Shown: positions 26,550 to 35,609, counted from the first letter of the stretch. The stretch: DNA of 64,000 bases from Fulvivirgaceae bacterium JP3-4 (GCA_029309925.1 JARKND010000001.1:1736001-1800000), one strand, 5' to 3'. Notes: generated from the letters alone by a model not told the origin. Made by a program: numbers and translations.

Positions 26550-27928
26550 GCCTTCCTGTGTTTCGTGTACCACTCTCTAAAACTTTCTTCAGGCGCTTCG
26601 GGAAGTTCACGCTGGCGGAACCATGGGTTCAGGCGATTGTTGACAACGATAGGAAAATTCCTGAGCAACCAACGCATGAGCTTACCAGCGCGGTTGTAGC
26701 GTGAAGGAGAGGAGAGTGTATCACTCATCACGTGCATCCCTTTTGTTTTTTGCCACGAGGCATAACCACTTTCAGTGATCACTTGCCGCCATTTGTAAAG
26801 TTGATCGTGGATATCAATTTTCACAGGGCATACGTTGCTGCAAGAGCCGCACAAGGTTGAGGCGAAAGGCAGGTCACCGTAAGCTTTCATGTCAAGGCCG
26901 GGAGCGAGGATTGACCCGATCGGTCCGGCCACGGCAGTGTGATAACTGTGTCCGCCACTTCTGCGATACACCGGGCACGTATTGAAACACGCTCCACAAC
27001 GAATGCACTTCAAGGCGTTCCGGAAATCATCGCTTGCGAGGCGTTCACTTCTGCCATTGTCAACGAGAACAATGTGCATTTGCTGCCCAGCGCGGGGTTT
27101 TTGAAAATGACTTGAATAGGTCGTCACGGGTTGCCCTGTCGCGCTTCTGGCAAGCAATCGGAGAAACACGCCAAGGTCTTTACGTTTAGGAATTACTTTC
27201 TCGATGCCCATGCAGGCGATGTGAACATCTGCGAGTTGTACTCCGAGGTCTGCGTTGCCTTCATTCGTACAGACAACGATCTCGCCCGTTTCCGCAACTG
27301 CAAAATTCACTCCGGTGATCGCCACACGGCTCGCCATGAATTTCTCACGAAGATGGTGTCGTGCAGCTTCAGTGAGGAAAATGGGATCGGCATTGCCTTT
27401 CGGTGTTCCGAGATGTTTGTGAAACAATTCTCCAATTTCTTCTTTTTTCCAGTGAATGCAGGGAAGCACAATGTGGCTTGGAGGTTCACCTGCCAGCTGC
27501 ACAATACGCTCACCGAGATCCGTATCGACAACCGTAATACCTTTCGATTCAAGATATTCGTTGAGGTGGCATTCCTCGGTGAGCATCGACTTGCTTTTAA
27601 CAATGCTGTCCACACCTTGGTCTGCGATGATTTTCTGAACTATGGCGTTGTGTTCCTCAGGTGTTTCAGCCCAGTGAACAAACACGCCATTACTACGCGC
27701 ATTTTTTTCAAATTCAAGGAGATACTCGTGAAGGTGGGAGAGAACATCGCTTTTGATTTGGGAAGCTCGTTCGCGCAGTTGTTCCCACTCCGGCAGCTGT
27801 CGCGCAGCACGATCGCGCTTCTCGCGCACGAACCACAGGGTCTTGTCATGCCAGTCGACACGACTTTCATCGCGGTTGAATTTTTCCGCCAGGCTTGCAT
27901 GATCAGTAATCGGTGATTTCGTCTTCAT
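26546..27928 (-). CDS. lutB: Lactate utilisation protein B, iron-sulfur subunit
   Basis: This 460-residue subunit carries an N-terminal LUD-type domain (GVNFAVAETGEIVVCTNEGN, about residues 205-225) and two ferredoxin-like cluster motifs: CIRCGACFNTCP near residue 310 and CGSCSNVCP near residue 360. These bind two [4Fe-4S] clusters and pass electrons from lactate to the quinone pool. Length matches LutB. Its ATG overlaps the lutA stop by four bases, and its stop overlaps the lutC start by four bases. Confidence 0.95.
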   Translation of the reverse strand: MKTKSPITDHASLAEKFNRDESRVDWHDKTLWFVREKRDRAARQLPEWEQLRERASQIKSDVLSHLHEYLLEFEKNARSNGVFVHWAETPEEHNAIVQKIIADQGVDSIVKSKSMLTEECHLNEYLESKGITVVDTDLGERIVQLAGEPPSHIVLPCIHWKKEEIGELFHKHLGTPKGNADPIFLTEAARHHLREKFMASRVAITGVNFAVAETGEIVVCTNEGNADLGVQLADVHIACMGIEKVIPKRKDLGVFLRLLARSATGQPVTTYSSHFQKPRAGQQMHIVLVDNGRSERLASDDFRNALKCIRCGACFNTCPVYRRSGGHSYHTAVAGPIGSILAPGLDMKAYGDLPFASTLCGSCSNVCPVKIDIHDQLYKWRQVITESGYASWQKTKGMHVMSDTLSSPSRYNRAGKLMRWLLRNFPIVVNNRLNPWFRQRELPEAPEESFREWYTKHRKA

Positions 27929-28641
27929 GCTTCCGCGTTTAGAATTTCTGCAACGTGAATCACCTTAGTCGCCTGCTTTTGCCTGCGGAGAATTCCTTCG
28001 AGGTGCATCAGGCAGGACATGTCACCACCTGTGATATATTGTGCTCCGTGATAAAGATGGTCGGTAATCCTGTCCTTTCCCATTTTTACGGAGACGGCTT
28101 CTTCACTTACGCAGAAGCTTCCGCCAAAGCCGCAACATTCATCGCCTCGGTTGAGCGTGATCAGCTCGAGGCCCTTCACCATCGAAAGCAATTGTCGGGG
28201 CTTTGAAAAATCAGAAGCAACCAGCTCAGACATCTGCGAAAGCTTTAAGCCTCGCTGTCCATGGCAACTCTGATGGAGGCCCACCTTGAACGGAAAGGTC
28301 GCATTCAGCTTTTGTATCTTCAAAACATCGGTGAGGAACTCCGTAAGCTCGAACATCTTTGCTGCAAGAGTTGAATCGGCAACATGGTCTTTCACGTGAA
28401 GTACACAACTTCCTGATGGGGAAACGATATAATCGAAGTTTGAAAAATTTTTGATGAATAACGCATCACAGCCCGCGGAGAGCTTTGCATAGCCAGCATT
28501 CGCCATGGGTTGCCCGCAACAGGTCTGATTCAACGGATAACTGACTTCTAGTCCGAGCTTCTCCAGCAAATTCAGCGTTGCGATCGCAGCCTTGGGATAA
28601 AACTGATCAACGTAACACGGTATGAACAGACCTACGCGCAT
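27925..28641 (-). CDS. lutA: Lactate utilisation protein A (CCG-domain subunit)
   Basis: This 238-residue protein has two CCG (DUF224) cysteine-rich domains, which ligate iron-sulfur or zinc in GlpC, HdrB and LutA proteins. The motifs are QTCCGQPMANAGY in the first half and GDECCGFGGSFCV in the second. It opens with MRVGLFIPCYVDQFYP, typical of LutA. The gene starts 92 bases after the rhaB stop on the same strand. That gap shows no exact TAnnTTTG minus-7 element and no terminator, so read-through from the rha genes is likely. Confidence 0.93.
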   Translation of the reverse strand: MRVGLFIPCYVDQFYPKAAIATLNLLEKLGLEVSYPLNQTCCGQPMANAGYAKLSAGCDALFIKNFSNFDYIVSPSGSCVLHVKDHVADSTLAAKMFELTEFLTDVLKIQKLNATFPFKVGLHQSCHGQRGLKLSQMSELVASDFSKPRQLLSMVKGLELITLNRGDECCGFGGSFCVSEEAVSVKMGKDRITDHLYHGAQYITGGDMSCLMHLEGILRRQKQATKVIHVAEILNAEA

Positions 28642-28733
28642 AAATTCAAATCATCTTCGCTATAGCGATTTCTTTTTTCAATTATAGATTTCAAGATAAT
28701 ACCAATTTGATAACCGGCTCAATTCGGATGCTA

Positions 28734-30035
28734 TTATTTCGGGTTTGATAGCCATTCTGACGAAACGGGTTTCAGATCGATCAGACTTGCCGGTACAGGA
28801 AGCGGATTCCACGAATCGTGAATCGCCAGCGCTGCACCGAGAGCAGAAGCTTGCGCGACAGTCGCAGCGTACAGCTTGTGTTCGGGAAACCGGTTTGAAA
28901 GGAATGTCATGAAGACACGGTTTTTCGCGAAGCCGCCATCGATAAAGATCCTGGTCGTGGCTGAGTCATCCATCACCAGTCTGATCGATTCCTCCTGTTT
29001 GCGCACAAGGTCGTTCATAAAATCAGTATAGGCAGCCTCGACTTCACCACTGGATCTGTTGTCGGTCTCACCCGGCCCGAGGCTAAGGAAATAACTTTCG
29101 TTCACGTTAAACTGTTTCGCAAGTGATTTGATTTTTTCATCATGTTCGTGACCGGCAAATAAGCGCGAGGCTTTGACAGGTTGCCCGCGGAATGTGAGAT
29201 AGCAGAGGCAATCCCGCTCAAGTTCCCGTGAGGTAAGCGGTATGCTGTTGAAAGGATTCAGCGTGATATTCCAAGTACCTGTAGATACAAGAATGAAAGG
29301 CTCTTTTGCAAATGAAAGGTAGGGAACCAGAGCAGCTGAGCTGTCATGCAAGCCGATGCCAACAGCCAAAGATTTTTTTTCAACCAGATGCAATGTTGCC
29401 TCATCGCCCCGGTGGATCGGTGCCAGTATTTTGTCAATACCCTCTTCGTAAACCCATGCATGATAGCGACTGCGACTAAAATCCCACAGCGAGGTATGAC
29501 AGCCGATACTCGTCATATCGGAATATGCCTTACCAGTCAGAATTGTGCTGAGGTATTGCGGGAGGTGTAATGCCCAGCGGATTTTTTTAAACGCAGTCGG
29601 GTTTTCTTTTTTTATACGATAGAGCTGCAGTCCGGAATTTAGATTGCCCAGCGCGGGCGAAGCACACGTTCGGGTAAAGTGTTCAACGCCACCGTACTTT
29701 TTATAAAAATCGTTCTGGAGATTCGGGGGAAATGGTTTGAGGTAGTTACTTAAAGCAAGAACAGGTCGCAGTTGCTCGTCAACACAGACGAAACTAGCCC
29801 CGTAACCGCTGAAGTTTACAGCTGCGACCGATATATCTTTTCGCGAGATAAAACGTTTGGCGGTGGCGAGAATCCATTCGGTGAGCTTGCTGACATCTTC
29901 GCACGGGAATCCGTCTTCATCTTCGATTTCGTCAAAACGTACGCTCTCTTCCTCGAGCACGTGATACTGCTGATCAAACAACAGGACTTTCTTGTTGGTT
30001 TTTCCGACATCAAAAATGAGAATGCAGTTCGTCAT
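28734..30035 (-). CDS. rhaB: Rhamnulokinase (FGGY-family sugar kinase)
   Basis: This 433-residue FGGY kinase is assigned as the enzyme that phosphorylates L-rhamnulose to L-rhamnulose-1-phosphate. The N-terminal ATPase segment is ILIFDVGKTNKKVLLFD, the FGGY-type mid-domain has STGTWNITLNPF, and the C-terminal phosphate-binding segment is IFIDGGFAKNRVFM. It is a little shorter than E. coli RhaB (489), as is common in Bacteroidota FGGY kinases. Specificity comes from context: it begins one base after the rhamnose isomerase stop and sits in the rha block. Another deoxyketose substrate is possible. Confidence 0.88.
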   Translation of the reverse strand: MTNCILIFDVGKTNKKVLLFDQQYHVLEEESVRFDEIEDEDGFPCEDVSKLTEWILATAKRFISRKDISVAAVNFSGYGASFVCVDEQLRPVLALSNYLKPFPPNLQNDFYKKYGGVEHFTRTCASPALGNLNSGLQLYRIKKENPTAFKKIRWALHLPQYLSTILTGKAYSDMTSIGCHTSLWDFSRSRYHAWVYEEGIDKILAPIHRGDEATLHLVEKKSLAVGIGLHDSSAALVPYLSFAKEPFILVSTGTWNITLNPFNSIPLTSRELERDCLCYLTFRGQPVKASRLFAGHEHDEKIKSLAKQFNVNESYFLSLGPGETDNRSSGEVEAAYTDFMNDLVRKQEESIRLVMDDSATTRIFIDGGFAKNRVFMTFLSNRFPEHKLYAATVAQASALGAALAIHDSWNPLPVPASLIDLKPVSSEWLSNPK

Positions 30036-30036
30036 G

Positions 30037-31311
30037 TTACAGACCGGTGCTGAAGGTTTTGCTTCCCCGTGCCTTGATCAGGTGCTGACGCACATTCGCC
30101 TTCCGGAATAGATCAATCGGATTGAGCGCTCCGCCCGTTTTGAGTCTTGCTTCCGCTACCAGCGCCCTGACATCCGTTCTGAACGCGGCCTGAAGGATTT
30201 CCTGCGCCTGCACGGTGTCATTCTTTTCCTGAGCTTCAGCCAGCTTTTTGCGATCTACGAGTAATGCCTGAGCATACGCAATCTTGATCGCTTCCACTGA
30301 CTGGAGCAGATCTTCCAAGGGATCTTTGACGTTGTGTGAAGCATCGATCATCCAGCCGAGATCGCTGGCATGGTTCATTCCGCGGGCATCCATTCCTTCA
30401 ATCAGCTCATTGAAAATTAAAAACAATTGATAAGGCTTAACACTTCCCACCGTAAGATCGTCATCACCGAACTTTGAGTCGTTGAAGTGGAAGCCTCCGA
30501 GTTTCCCTTCCATCAACAATAGTGCAACGATCTGCTCTATGTTGGCATTGGGCAGGTGATGGCCCAGGTCGACAAGGGTAAATGCCCGCTCACCGAGCTT
30601 GGATGAATACAACAGCGACTGACCCCAGTCGCCCACGGTCATCGAATAAAAATTCGGTTCGAATGCCTTGTATTCAACAAACATTTTCCAGTCGGAGGGA
30701 AGTGCTTTGTAAACTTCCCTGAGACTCTCAAGGGTATTCTGAAATGCTTTCCTGAAATTGAGCTGACCGGGAAAACATGACCCGTCCGATAGCCATACCG
30801 TGATGGATTTTGAGCCGAGTGCAATCCCATGTTGGATTACCTCGAGGTTGTGCTCAATCGCTTGCCTGCGAACTGCGGGGTCAGTGTGTTGCATCGACCC
30901 AAACTTATAGCTCAGCGGCTGGCCCGGCTGGTCCTGGAATGTGTTGGAGTTCATAGCATCGAACCGGAGCCCGTGTTGTGCGGCAAGTTCCCTGATTGCG
31001 TTTCCATCCTTTGGAATGTCCCAGGGGATATGCAATGAAATAGCACCGCTACTGCGATTCAGGCGATGGAGCAGTCCAACGTCTTCGATTTTTTCTTCCA
31101 GGCTGCGCGGTTCTCCGCCACCGGGAAATCTTCCGAAGCGCGTTCCGCCAGTGCCCAGCGCCCAGCTAGGAATGGCGATCTGGAATTGCGAAAGTTTTTC
31201 TATTACCGTGTCAGCATCTGAAATTTCATTTTTCAGAAACTGAAGTCTTTGCCTGTGCTGCGCAAGGTGATTCTCGTTTGACGAATCGATTTGTTTTTTA
31301 TCAATTACCAT
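30037..31311 (-). CDS. rhaI: L-rhamnose isomerase, RhaI type
   Basis: This 424-residue TIM-barrel metalloenzyme interconverts L-rhamnose and L-rhamnulose. It resembles the Pseudomonas stutzeri-type RhaI rather than E. coli RhaA. Active-site text includes HIPWD, TVWLSDGSCFPGQ, FVEYKAFEP (metal-binding Glu), LVDLGHHLPNANIEQI and GFHFNDSKFGDDD. It is tightly packed between the aldolase/dehydrogenase fusion (7 bases) and the kinase (1 base). Confidence 0.92.
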   Translation of the reverse strand: MVIDKKQIDSSNENHLAQHRQRLQFLKNEISDADTVIEKLSQFQIAIPSWALGTGGTRFGRFPGGGEPRSLEEKIEDVGLLHRLNRSSGAISLHIPWDIPKDGNAIRELAAQHGLRFDAMNSNTFQDQPGQPLSYKFGSMQHTDPAVRRQAIEHNLEVIQHGIALGSKSITVWLSDGSCFPGQLNFRKAFQNTLESLREVYKALPSDWKMFVEYKAFEPNFYSMTVGDWGQSLLYSSKLGERAFTLVDLGHHLPNANIEQIVALLLMEGKLGGFHFNDSKFGDDDLTVGSVKPYQLFLIFNELIEGMDARGMNHASDLGWMIDASHNVKDPLEDLLQSVEAIKIAYAQALLVDRKKLAEAQEKNDTVQAQEILQAAFRTDVRALVAEARLKTGGALNPIDLFRKANVRQHLIKARGSKTFSTGL

Positions 31312-31318
31312 AGCGAAG

Positions 31319-33442
31319 TTACCTTAAAAATGACATGGCTATCCCTCCGTCTACGTTGAGGGCATTGCCTGTTGATTTATTGAGAAGGCCGCCCACAAAG
31401 GCAAAACATGCATTTGCGATATCTTCCGGCAGGATAATCTCGTTGAGCAGTGTTCGTTTTGCGTAGTAAGACGGAAGTTCTTCAACGGTGACGCCATACG
31501 CTTTTGCGCGACCTTCTGCCCACGCCCCCGCCCAGATCTTGCTGTCTGCAATGACGGCATCCGGGTTGACCACATTTACGCGGATGCGGTCGGTGCCGAG
31601 CTCTGCCGCATTGAGCCGACTCAGGTGCAGCTGTGCCGCTTTCGCGGAACCATAGCCTGCGTTGTTCGGACCGGATACGAGGGCATTCTTGCTCACAATA
31701 TTGATGATATCTCCGCCAAGGTCTTGTTTTCTCATGATCGAGACGGCAGCCTGCGTCATTATCATCTGGCCTTTTACCAGAATATCGTATAATAGATCCC
31801 AGTCGTGTTCGGTGTGCTCGAGCAACGGCTTTGAAATGGAAATCCCCGCGTTATTCACCAGGATGTCAATGCCTCCGAACGCAAGTGCCCCCACACGAAA
31901 TGCAGTTTCAATTTGAGTTTTATCAGTCACATCGCATTGGACTGAAGTAAAGGCATCTTTGCCGTAGTTTTTAAGAAAGTCATTTTCAGCACTTCGGAGA
32001 CGCTCAGCATCATTGTCGCACAGGACAATGCATGCTCCTTCGTCCGCGAATTTTTTTGCTATTGCTTTTCCGATTCCACCCGCGCTGCCTGTGACAATCG
32101 CTACTTTTCCCGTAAGGGGTTTCGGCTTCGGCATCCGTTGAAGCTTTGCTTCTTCCAGCAACCAGTATTCGATGTTGAAAGCTTCCTGGCGGGGCAGCGC
32201 AGTGTATTCAGAAACCGCTTCAGCGCCTTTCATGACATTGATCGCATTGATATAGAATTCCGCAGCAACACGCGCGGTCTGTTTGTCTTTCGCAAACGTA
32301 AACATGCCTACACCAGGATAGAGAATGACCACAGGATTTGCATCTCTGATGGGCGGGCTGTTGGGGTGTTTGCAGGTTTCATAATACTCGCGATACATTT
32401 TCCGATAGCTTTCGAAACCAGGCTGCAGTTTCGTTTTAATGGCCTGCACATCGTTTAGATTTTCATCTGGCGACAGTGTAAGGATATGCGGGCTAATCTT
32501 TGTGCGAAGGAAGTGATCCGGGCAGCTCGTTCCCATCGGCCCAAGCTTCGTCAGATCATAACTGTTGATAAATTCAAGAACCTTATCATCGTCAGTAAAA
32601 TGACCGACCATGCGGACTTCGCTGGAGCAAAAGCCGCGAAGAATCGGGGCAAGTGCCGATGCCTGTTGGGTACGTAGATTTTTATCAAGGCTTTTTATCT
32701 TCTGCCCGCCAAAGACCGGACGCTTCTTATTGTAGTTTGCTTCAAGGTATTCAGCGCAGCGTTCAACCACTTCGAGTGTGTTGACGTAACTTTCGTAGGA
32801 TGTGTCGCCCCACGTGAACAAGCCGTGGGAACCGAGCATGATGCCACGAATCACGGGATTGTCATCGAGACATTGACGAATCTTAAGTCCGAGATCAAAC
32901 CCTGGACGCTGCCAGTCCACCCATCCGATTTTTCCATTGAACAACGCTTCGGTTATGCGCTTTCCATCTTTTGCTGCCGCAATGGCGATGGCAGCATCGG
33001 GATGAAGGTGATCGATATGCTTAAATGGAAGAAATGCGTGCAATGGTGTGTCGATTGACGGTGCTTTCGAGTTGAGGTCGTAGATGCAATAATTGAAAAG
33101 CTCAACCATTTCATCTTCATGCGCCAGCCCGCGATACACTTTTTTCAGATTGAGCAGGCGATCCATATATAGTGCGGCAAGCCCGCTGCGTTTGAGTGTG
33201 CCGATATCGCCACCGGATCCCTTAACCCACATGACTTCAGTCAGCTGGCCGGAGAGCGGATCTGTTGCCATTACCTTGCAGGAAGTATTTCCACCGCCAT
33301 AGTTTGTAAGCCGGAGGTCAGCACCCAGAAGGTTTGACCGGTAGAGGAGAAGTGCGACTTCATCGTTGCCGAGGGCTGCGGCTTTCTTTTCATCCCACAG
33401 GTAGCTCACGTGTTTGAATTGTGTTGAGCGTGTTTCAGTCAT
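31319..33442 (-). CDS. rhaEW: Bifunctional rhamnulose-1-phosphate aldolase / lactaldehyde dehydrogenase
   Basis: This 707-residue fusion carries two steps of rhamnose catabolism. The N-terminal class II aldolase domain (residues about 20-400) includes the segments GGGNTSCKV, LPFKHIDHLHPDA and MLGSHGLFTWGD; it would cleave L-rhamnulose-1-phosphate to DHAP and L-lactaldehyde. The C-terminal short-chain dehydrogenase domain (about 440-707) has the NAD motif TGSAGGIG, NNAGIS and the YGSAK catalytic pair; it would oxidise lactaldehyde to L-lactate. This fusion is a known alternative to separate RhaD and AldA. The lutABC genes downstream supply the next oxidation. Confidence 0.93.
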   Translation of the reverse strand: MTETRSTQFKHVSYLWDEKKAAALGNDEVALLLYRSNLLGADLRLTNYGGGNTSCKVMATDPLSGQLTEVMWVKGSGGDIGTLKRSGLAALYMDRLLNLKKVYRGLAHEDEMVELFNYCIYDLNSKAPSIDTPLHAFLPFKHIDHLHPDAAIAIAAAKDGKRITEALFNGKIGWVDWQRPGFDLGLKIRQCLDDNPVIRGIMLGSHGLFTWGDTSYESYVNTLEVVERCAEYLEANYNKKRPVFGGQKIKSLDKNLRTQQASALAPILRGFCSSEVRMVGHFTDDDKVLEFINSYDLTKLGPMGTSCPDHFLRTKISPHILTLSPDENLNDVQAIKTKLQPGFESYRKMYREYYETCKHPNSPPIRDANPVVILYPGVGMFTFAKDKQTARVAAEFYINAINVMKGAEAVSEYTALPRQEAFNIEYWLLEEAKLQRMPKPKPLTGKVAIVTGSAGGIGKAIAKKFADEGACIVLCDNDAERLRSAENDFLKNYGKDAFTSVQCDVTDKTQIETAFRVGALAFGGIDILVNNAGISISKPLLEHTEHDWDLLYDILVKGQMIMTQAAVSIMRKQDLGGDIINIVSKNALVSGPNNAGYGSAKAAQLHLSRLNAAELGTDRIRVNVVNPDAVIADSKIWAGAWAEGRAKAYGVTVEELPSYYAKRTLLNEIILPEDIANACFAFVGGLLNKSTGNALNVDGGIAMSFLR

Positions 33443-33459
33443 AATTAATTTCGTTGTGT

Positions 33460-34518
33460 TTAATCGGTGACGGAATTACCGTATCCGACAAGAATTACCG
33501 AGGCAAGAATTGTAGCGATACCAAAAGCTATTGTTACTCTCGTCTTTGCAGAGACACCTTTCCATTCCTTCAGCAGAATTCCCCAGAGATTTGAGATGAG
33601 GATAATGAAGGCCATGTGCAGGATCCACGAGCTTGCGCCATTTCCAAGTTTACTTTCACCCATTCCGTAGAAGAAAAACTGCAGGAACCACGTTGTGCCT
33701 GCGAGGGCAGCAAACAGATAATTTCTACTGAGCGGAGTATTGCTGTTTGTGTAGTCGCCAAACGTTTTATTTCTTGCATTGAGGATCATGCACCATACGA
33801 GGTTTGTCGTGAGTCCGCCCCACAACAGCACGACATACGTGACGTTGTTTTGAAAAAGCGGATTGTATCCCGCATCAACCGCGGCTGTCGCCATAGGCTT
33901 CCCTGCTTCTATACCGAAATTAAAACATGCGCTCAATATTCCCGAGATGGTAGCCACAATCAGTCCTTTAATAAGGCTGAATTCTGCCACACTTTTTCTC
34001 TTTGCTTCATCTCCGAGTTCCTTTTCCTTCATCATGCCCGCAATGCCACAAATGAAAATTCCCGTAAGGCATACCAAAACGCCCAGCAGCACAAGTTTGC
34101 CTCCCGGGCTCGACAGCATTTGCGAAAAAGATATTTTCCCTTCCGTTGGAAAGTAATTGTAATACAGCGGTGGAATCAGCGCGCCAAATGCTGCACAATA
34201 TCCAAGGATAACGGAGTTCCCTAATGACATGCCGAGAAACCTGATACCAAGCCCATAGGTGAGGCCACCGATTCCCCACAGAACACCCATTGTATAGACC
34301 CAGCGCAGCGCGCTGCTGTCCGCAGCAGAAATGATTTCAGCAAAACCGGGTACAGTTAAGTAGGCAGCAAGGGGCGGGACGATAAGCCACGAGAATAGTC
34401 CTCCCACAATCCAGTAAGATTCCCATGCCCAGCCGCGGACTTTCTTAAAGGGCAGATAAAAACTTCCGGAAGCAAAGCCTCCGATGAAATGAAAAATAAC
34501 ACCTAGAATAACCTGCAT
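33460..34518 (-). CDS. rhaT: L-rhamnose:H+ symporter RhaT
   Basis: This 352-residue inner-membrane protein has about ten hydrophobic segments and matches the RhaT family. Visible family text is MQVILGVIFHFIGGFASGSFYLPFK-type opening (glycine-rich first helix), WESYWIVGGLFSWLIVPP, GLTYGLGIRFLGMSLGNS and FFFYGMGESKLG. The start is set at the second ATG (MQVIL); an ATG two codons earlier is also possible. It is the first gene of the rha-lut block on the minus strand. Its start codon overlaps, in a CATG, the extreme possible start of the divergent DUF5655 frame, which argues that the neighbour actually begins later. Confidence 0.93.
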   Translation of the reverse strand: MQVILGVIFHFIGGFASGSFYLPFKKVRGWAWESYWIVGGLFSWLIVPPLAAYLTVPGFAEIISAADSSALRWVYTMGVLWGIGGLTYGLGIRFLGMSLGNSVILGYCAAFGALIPPLYYNYFPTEGKISFSQMLSSPGGKLVLLGVLVCLTGIFICGIAGMMKEKELGDEAKRKSVAEFSLIKGLIVATISGILSACFNFGIEAGKPMATAAVDAGYNPLFQNNVTYVVLLWGGLTTNLVWCMILNARNKTFGDYTNSNTPLSRNYLFAALAGTTWFLQFFFYGMGESKLGNGASSWILHMAFIILISNLWGILLKEWKGVSAKTRVTIAFGIATILASVILVGYGNSVTD

Positions 34519-34621
34519 GAACAAAAGATACTATATTTCTTTCACCAATCTTAGTCAACCGGGCAGTTCCATCCGTCATGAACTGTCCTGCCAGGAGGAG
34601 ATTTTAAATGGCATTGATCAC
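34519..34621. promoter_or_regulatory. Likely control region of the rha-lut operon
   Basis: About 100 bases separate rhaT from the preferred start of the divergent DUF5655 gene. No exact TAnnTTTG element is seen on the minus strand (the closest is TATCTTTT next to the rhaT ATG), and no regulator gene for rhamnose is in the window. Placement by elimination only. Confidence 0.3.
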
Positions 34622-34981
34622 ATGGAAAAGACAGTTGATGATTTTCTGAAAGGCAAGTCAGCACACACGCTGGAATTGTTCAGCCATTTCATCGACCAGT
34701 TTCAAAAGGTAGGGAAGATTGAGGTGGTCCCGGCAAAGACGATGATAGGCATAGCTACCTCGCGAAAGCGTATTGCATATGTCACGCAGCTCGGAAAGAA
34801 CTTTGTACATATCGTATTTCCTTTCAGCCAGCCTCATCCTGACAATCTTTGCTTTCAAAAAATCGCAAAGGTTCCTGGAGATCATGAACAGTACAATCAT
34901 CACCTGCGCGTTTTTCAAAAGGATGATATCAACCGCGAAGTAGTGGCGTTTATGAAGCTTGCATACAAAGAAGGTACATAG
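34622..34981 (+). CDS. DUF5655 domain protein
   Basis: This protein of about 119 residues contains a DUF5655-type domain: an N-terminal helix (VDDFLKGKSAHTLELFSHFI), then VEVVPAKTMIGIAT-like text, a beta stretch around KRIAYVTQLGKNFVHIVF, and the ending DDINREVVAFMKLAYKEGT. The family often occurs alone or fused to nucleases and transport proteins, and its role is unknown. The frame is open back to 34517, where its ATG would overlap the rhaT start codon. The downstream ATG at 34622 leaves room for the rha promoter and matches the domain boundary. Confidence 0.65.
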   Translation: MEKTVDDFLKGKSAHTLELFSHFIDQFQKVGKIEVVPAKTMIGIATSRKRIAYVTQLGKNFVHIVFPFSQPHPDNLCFQKIAKVPGDHEQYNHHLRVFQKDDINREVVAFMKLAYKEGT

Positions 34982-35066
34982 CGCACGTAGCAACGTAAAG
35001 CGTAGCATCTTTTCCACACGGCTGGTGTTCCCGATAATGCCGCATATGAATGTTGATAACTATTCA

Positions 35067-35096
35067 TTGCCAAAAGATCTGCGTCCCGTATTTTTG
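35067..35096 (+). promoter_or_regulatory. Bacteroidota-type promoter of the 35124 response regulator
   Basis: TTG at 35067-35069, a 19-base spacer, and an exact minus-7 element TATTTTTG at 35089-35096. The start site would fall near 35103, about 20 bases before the ATG at 35124, which supports that start over longer frames. Confidence 0.6.
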
Positions 35097-35116
35097 ATTA
35101 TTCTTGCTAATAATCA
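35095..35116. promoter_or_regulatory. Inverted repeat overlapping the response-regulator start site
   Basis: TGATTATT and AATAATCA form a perfect 8-pair inverted repeat with a 6-base centre. It overlaps the end of the minus-7 element and the expected transcription start. It could be a repressor operator or a 5' leader hairpin next to the ribosome-binding region. Confidence 0.45.
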
Positions 35117-35123
35117 GAATCTT

Positions 35124-35525
35124 ATGACAGTACTATATGTTGAAGATGACCCCGATGACTGCGACCTTTTCGTTGAAGCAATCAATAAAGTGTCTCAGAA
35201 AGAAGGCGACATAAAATGTGTTCTTGCTTCTGACGGGGATGAAGGATTGGCGAAGCTCATTGACTTTCCTCAAAATCCGGACATCATCTTTCTTGACATC
35301 AATATGCCGAAGATGGATGGAAAAGAATTCGTGACTGTAGTCAAACAAAATGAGAAGCTGCGGCATATACCGATTGTCATCTACAGCACGACCATCACAA
35401 CAATCGACATGCAGCTCTTCAACAGGCATGGTGTATTTCATTTCTTCAACAAGCCTGCTGATTTTAATTTCCTCTGCCAGGGCTTGCGGTTTATTTTTCA
35501 GGAAAAGTTCAATGGAAAACATTGA
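35124..35525 (+). CDS. Receiver-only response regulator
   Basis: This 133-residue protein is a single CheY-like receiver domain without an output domain. It shows the acidic pocket VEDDPDD, the phospho-acceptor Asp in IIFLDINMPKMDG, the Thr/Ser switch position in VIYSTT, and the conserved Lys in FFNKPADF. The subtype resembles Rcp1-like receivers, which often work with bacteriophytochromes or other hybrid kinases. No histidine kinase is nearby. Start chosen from the promoter 20 bases upstream. Confidence 0.9.
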   Translation: MTVLYVEDDPDDCDLFVEAINKVSQKEGDIKCVLASDGDEGLAKLIDFPQNPDIIFLDINMPKMDGKEFVTVVKQNEKLRHIPIVIYSTTITTIDMQLFNRHGVFHFFNKPADFNFLCQGLRFIFQEKFNGKH

Positions 35526-35549
35526 CGCACGTCAGTCTGCAAAAAAAGA

Positions 35550-35579
35550 AAAGGCTACTTTACCGGTAGCCTTTATATT
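35550..35579 (+). terminator. Terminator after the 35124 response regulator
   Basis: A perfect 9-pair stem AAAGGCTAC/GTAGCCTTT with a 7-base loop, preceded by an A-rich run and followed by TATATT. The A-rich run would serve as a T tract for the minus-strand gene ending at 35610, so it may be bidirectional. Confidence 0.7.
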
Positions 35580-35609
35580 AAACAGAGCGAATTGGAATCT
35601 TTGATGACG

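Noticed and set aside
33616-34224. 202-codon plus-strand frame opposite rhaT
   Set aside because: It is antisense to a well-supported membrane protein; its apparent Cys/His-rich sequence is the shadow of hydrophobic codons.
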